In this document: one piece after another, positions 6,533 through 6,827 of the stretch
How positions within the stretch are numbered: position 1 is the first letter of the stretch
Layout of the letters: each line of letters begins with the position of its first letter
Assembly: GCA_045592485.1 (NCBI GenBank)
Contig: JAZNUS010000052.1
Span: forward strand, 1 to 6,827
Reading direction: 5' to 3'
Source of the DNA: RGIG1828 sp045592485
GTDB taxonomy: Bacteria > Bacillota > Clostridia > UMGS1810
Length of the DNA stretch: 6,827 nt
Translations under genes and position numbers: made by a program
Notes under the pieces: model-generated
What the model was told of the DNA's origin: nothing
Seen by the model: only the letters and a program-made list of their open reading frames with translations
Database searches by the model: none

Positions 6533-6827
6533 TCAGAAATTTGTTCCGTTCCAGCCCCAGTCGGTTACGGGATGATACTTAATATATACTCCTGTCGGCG
6601 GAATATCAAGAAGTCTTTCAAATATTTCGCATACAGCTCCGGTCACCTTTTTGTATGCATCAGAACCGGCATCACCAAGGAGACTCACCTCAACATAGGC
6701 TCCCTTATCAAGCTTTTTACCGCCCATCCAAAGGTCGTAACCGTCATCTATCCCCACCATGAGATAGGTTTCGCTTTTGCCAATCAGGGCCATAGTCTTC
6801 CCGAGCTCGCATTTGAGCTGTTCTTTT
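6533..6827 (-). CDS. MIF-like tautomerase, 5' end beyond the window
   Basis: 97 codons and a TGA stop are present; the reading frame stays open to the window edge (KEQLKCELGKT before the ATG at 6793), so that ATG is internal. The protein matches the macrophage migration inhibitory factor family, small trimeric proteins with keto-enol (phenylpyruvate/dopachrome) tautomerase activity. Visible signatures are GKSETYLMVGI (the Lys corresponds to human K32), VEVSLLG, IPPTGVYIKY (Tyr corresponds to Y95) and the ending GWNGTNF (W108 and F113 equivalents). Human N97 is replaced by Lys, and the human CALC thiol motif is absent (GAYV at that place). About 15 residues plus the initiator are missing, including the catalytic Pro1, so activity cannot be judged. 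The physiological substrate in bacteria is unknown. It is on the same strand as rpsO-pnp, but rpsO has its own promoter. Confidence 0.88.
   Translation of the reverse strand, partial: KEQLKCELGKTMALIGKSETYLMVGIDDGYDLWMGGKKLDKGAYVEVSLLGDAGSDAYKKVTGAVCEIFERLLDIPPTGVYIKYHPVTDWGWNGTNF

Overview
The window looks like a chromosomal segment from an anaerobic Clostridia-type Firmicute. The coding sequence is AT-leaning, the ribosome binding sites are AGGAGG-type, the surface protein carries S-layer homology (SLH) repeats, and the promoters fit the SigA -35/-10 form. I cannot name the genus; a gut or fermentative member of the Oscillospirales/Ruminococcaceae is a plausible guess only.

Layout. Bases 1-224 hold a long imperfect hairpin that belongs to a diverged intergenic repeat, followed by a good promoter. 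Bases 225-3353 (+) encode one large secreted, cell-surface protein: signal peptide, degenerate SLH repeats, a heparinase II/III-like polysaccharide lyase core, a small beta-rich module and a C-terminal discoidin (F5/8 type C) sugar-binding domain. Its terminator at about 3401-3438 lies inside a second, longer copy of the same intergenic repeat (about 3372-3645). The 379-base gap 3354-3732 holds no convincing gene. It contains that repeat, a 15-bp inverted repeat enclosing small hairpins, and the terminator of the gene arriving from the other strand.

Bases 3733-6440 (-) are the conserved rpsO-pnp unit, read right to left: promoter, structured S15 leader, rpsO (ribosomal protein S15), an intergenic terminator-like hairpin, a second long hairpin in the pnp leader, then pnp (polynucleotide phosphorylase) and its terminator. 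Ribosome supply and RNA turnover genes are linked this way in many bacteria, and the hairpins suggest control by S15 and by RNA processing. Bases 6533-6827 (-) are the 3' part of a MIF-like tautomerase gene whose start lies beyond the window. I see no clear terminator for it; bases 6441-6532 show nothing else recognisable.

No defence system, CRISPR array, tRNA, rRNA or transposase gene is visible. The least explained parts are the paired intergenic repeats on both sides of the lyase gene, which can form long hairpins whose G-U pairs favour the + strand, and the lyase itself, in which the three positions expected to bind a metal in heparinase II all appear to be changed.
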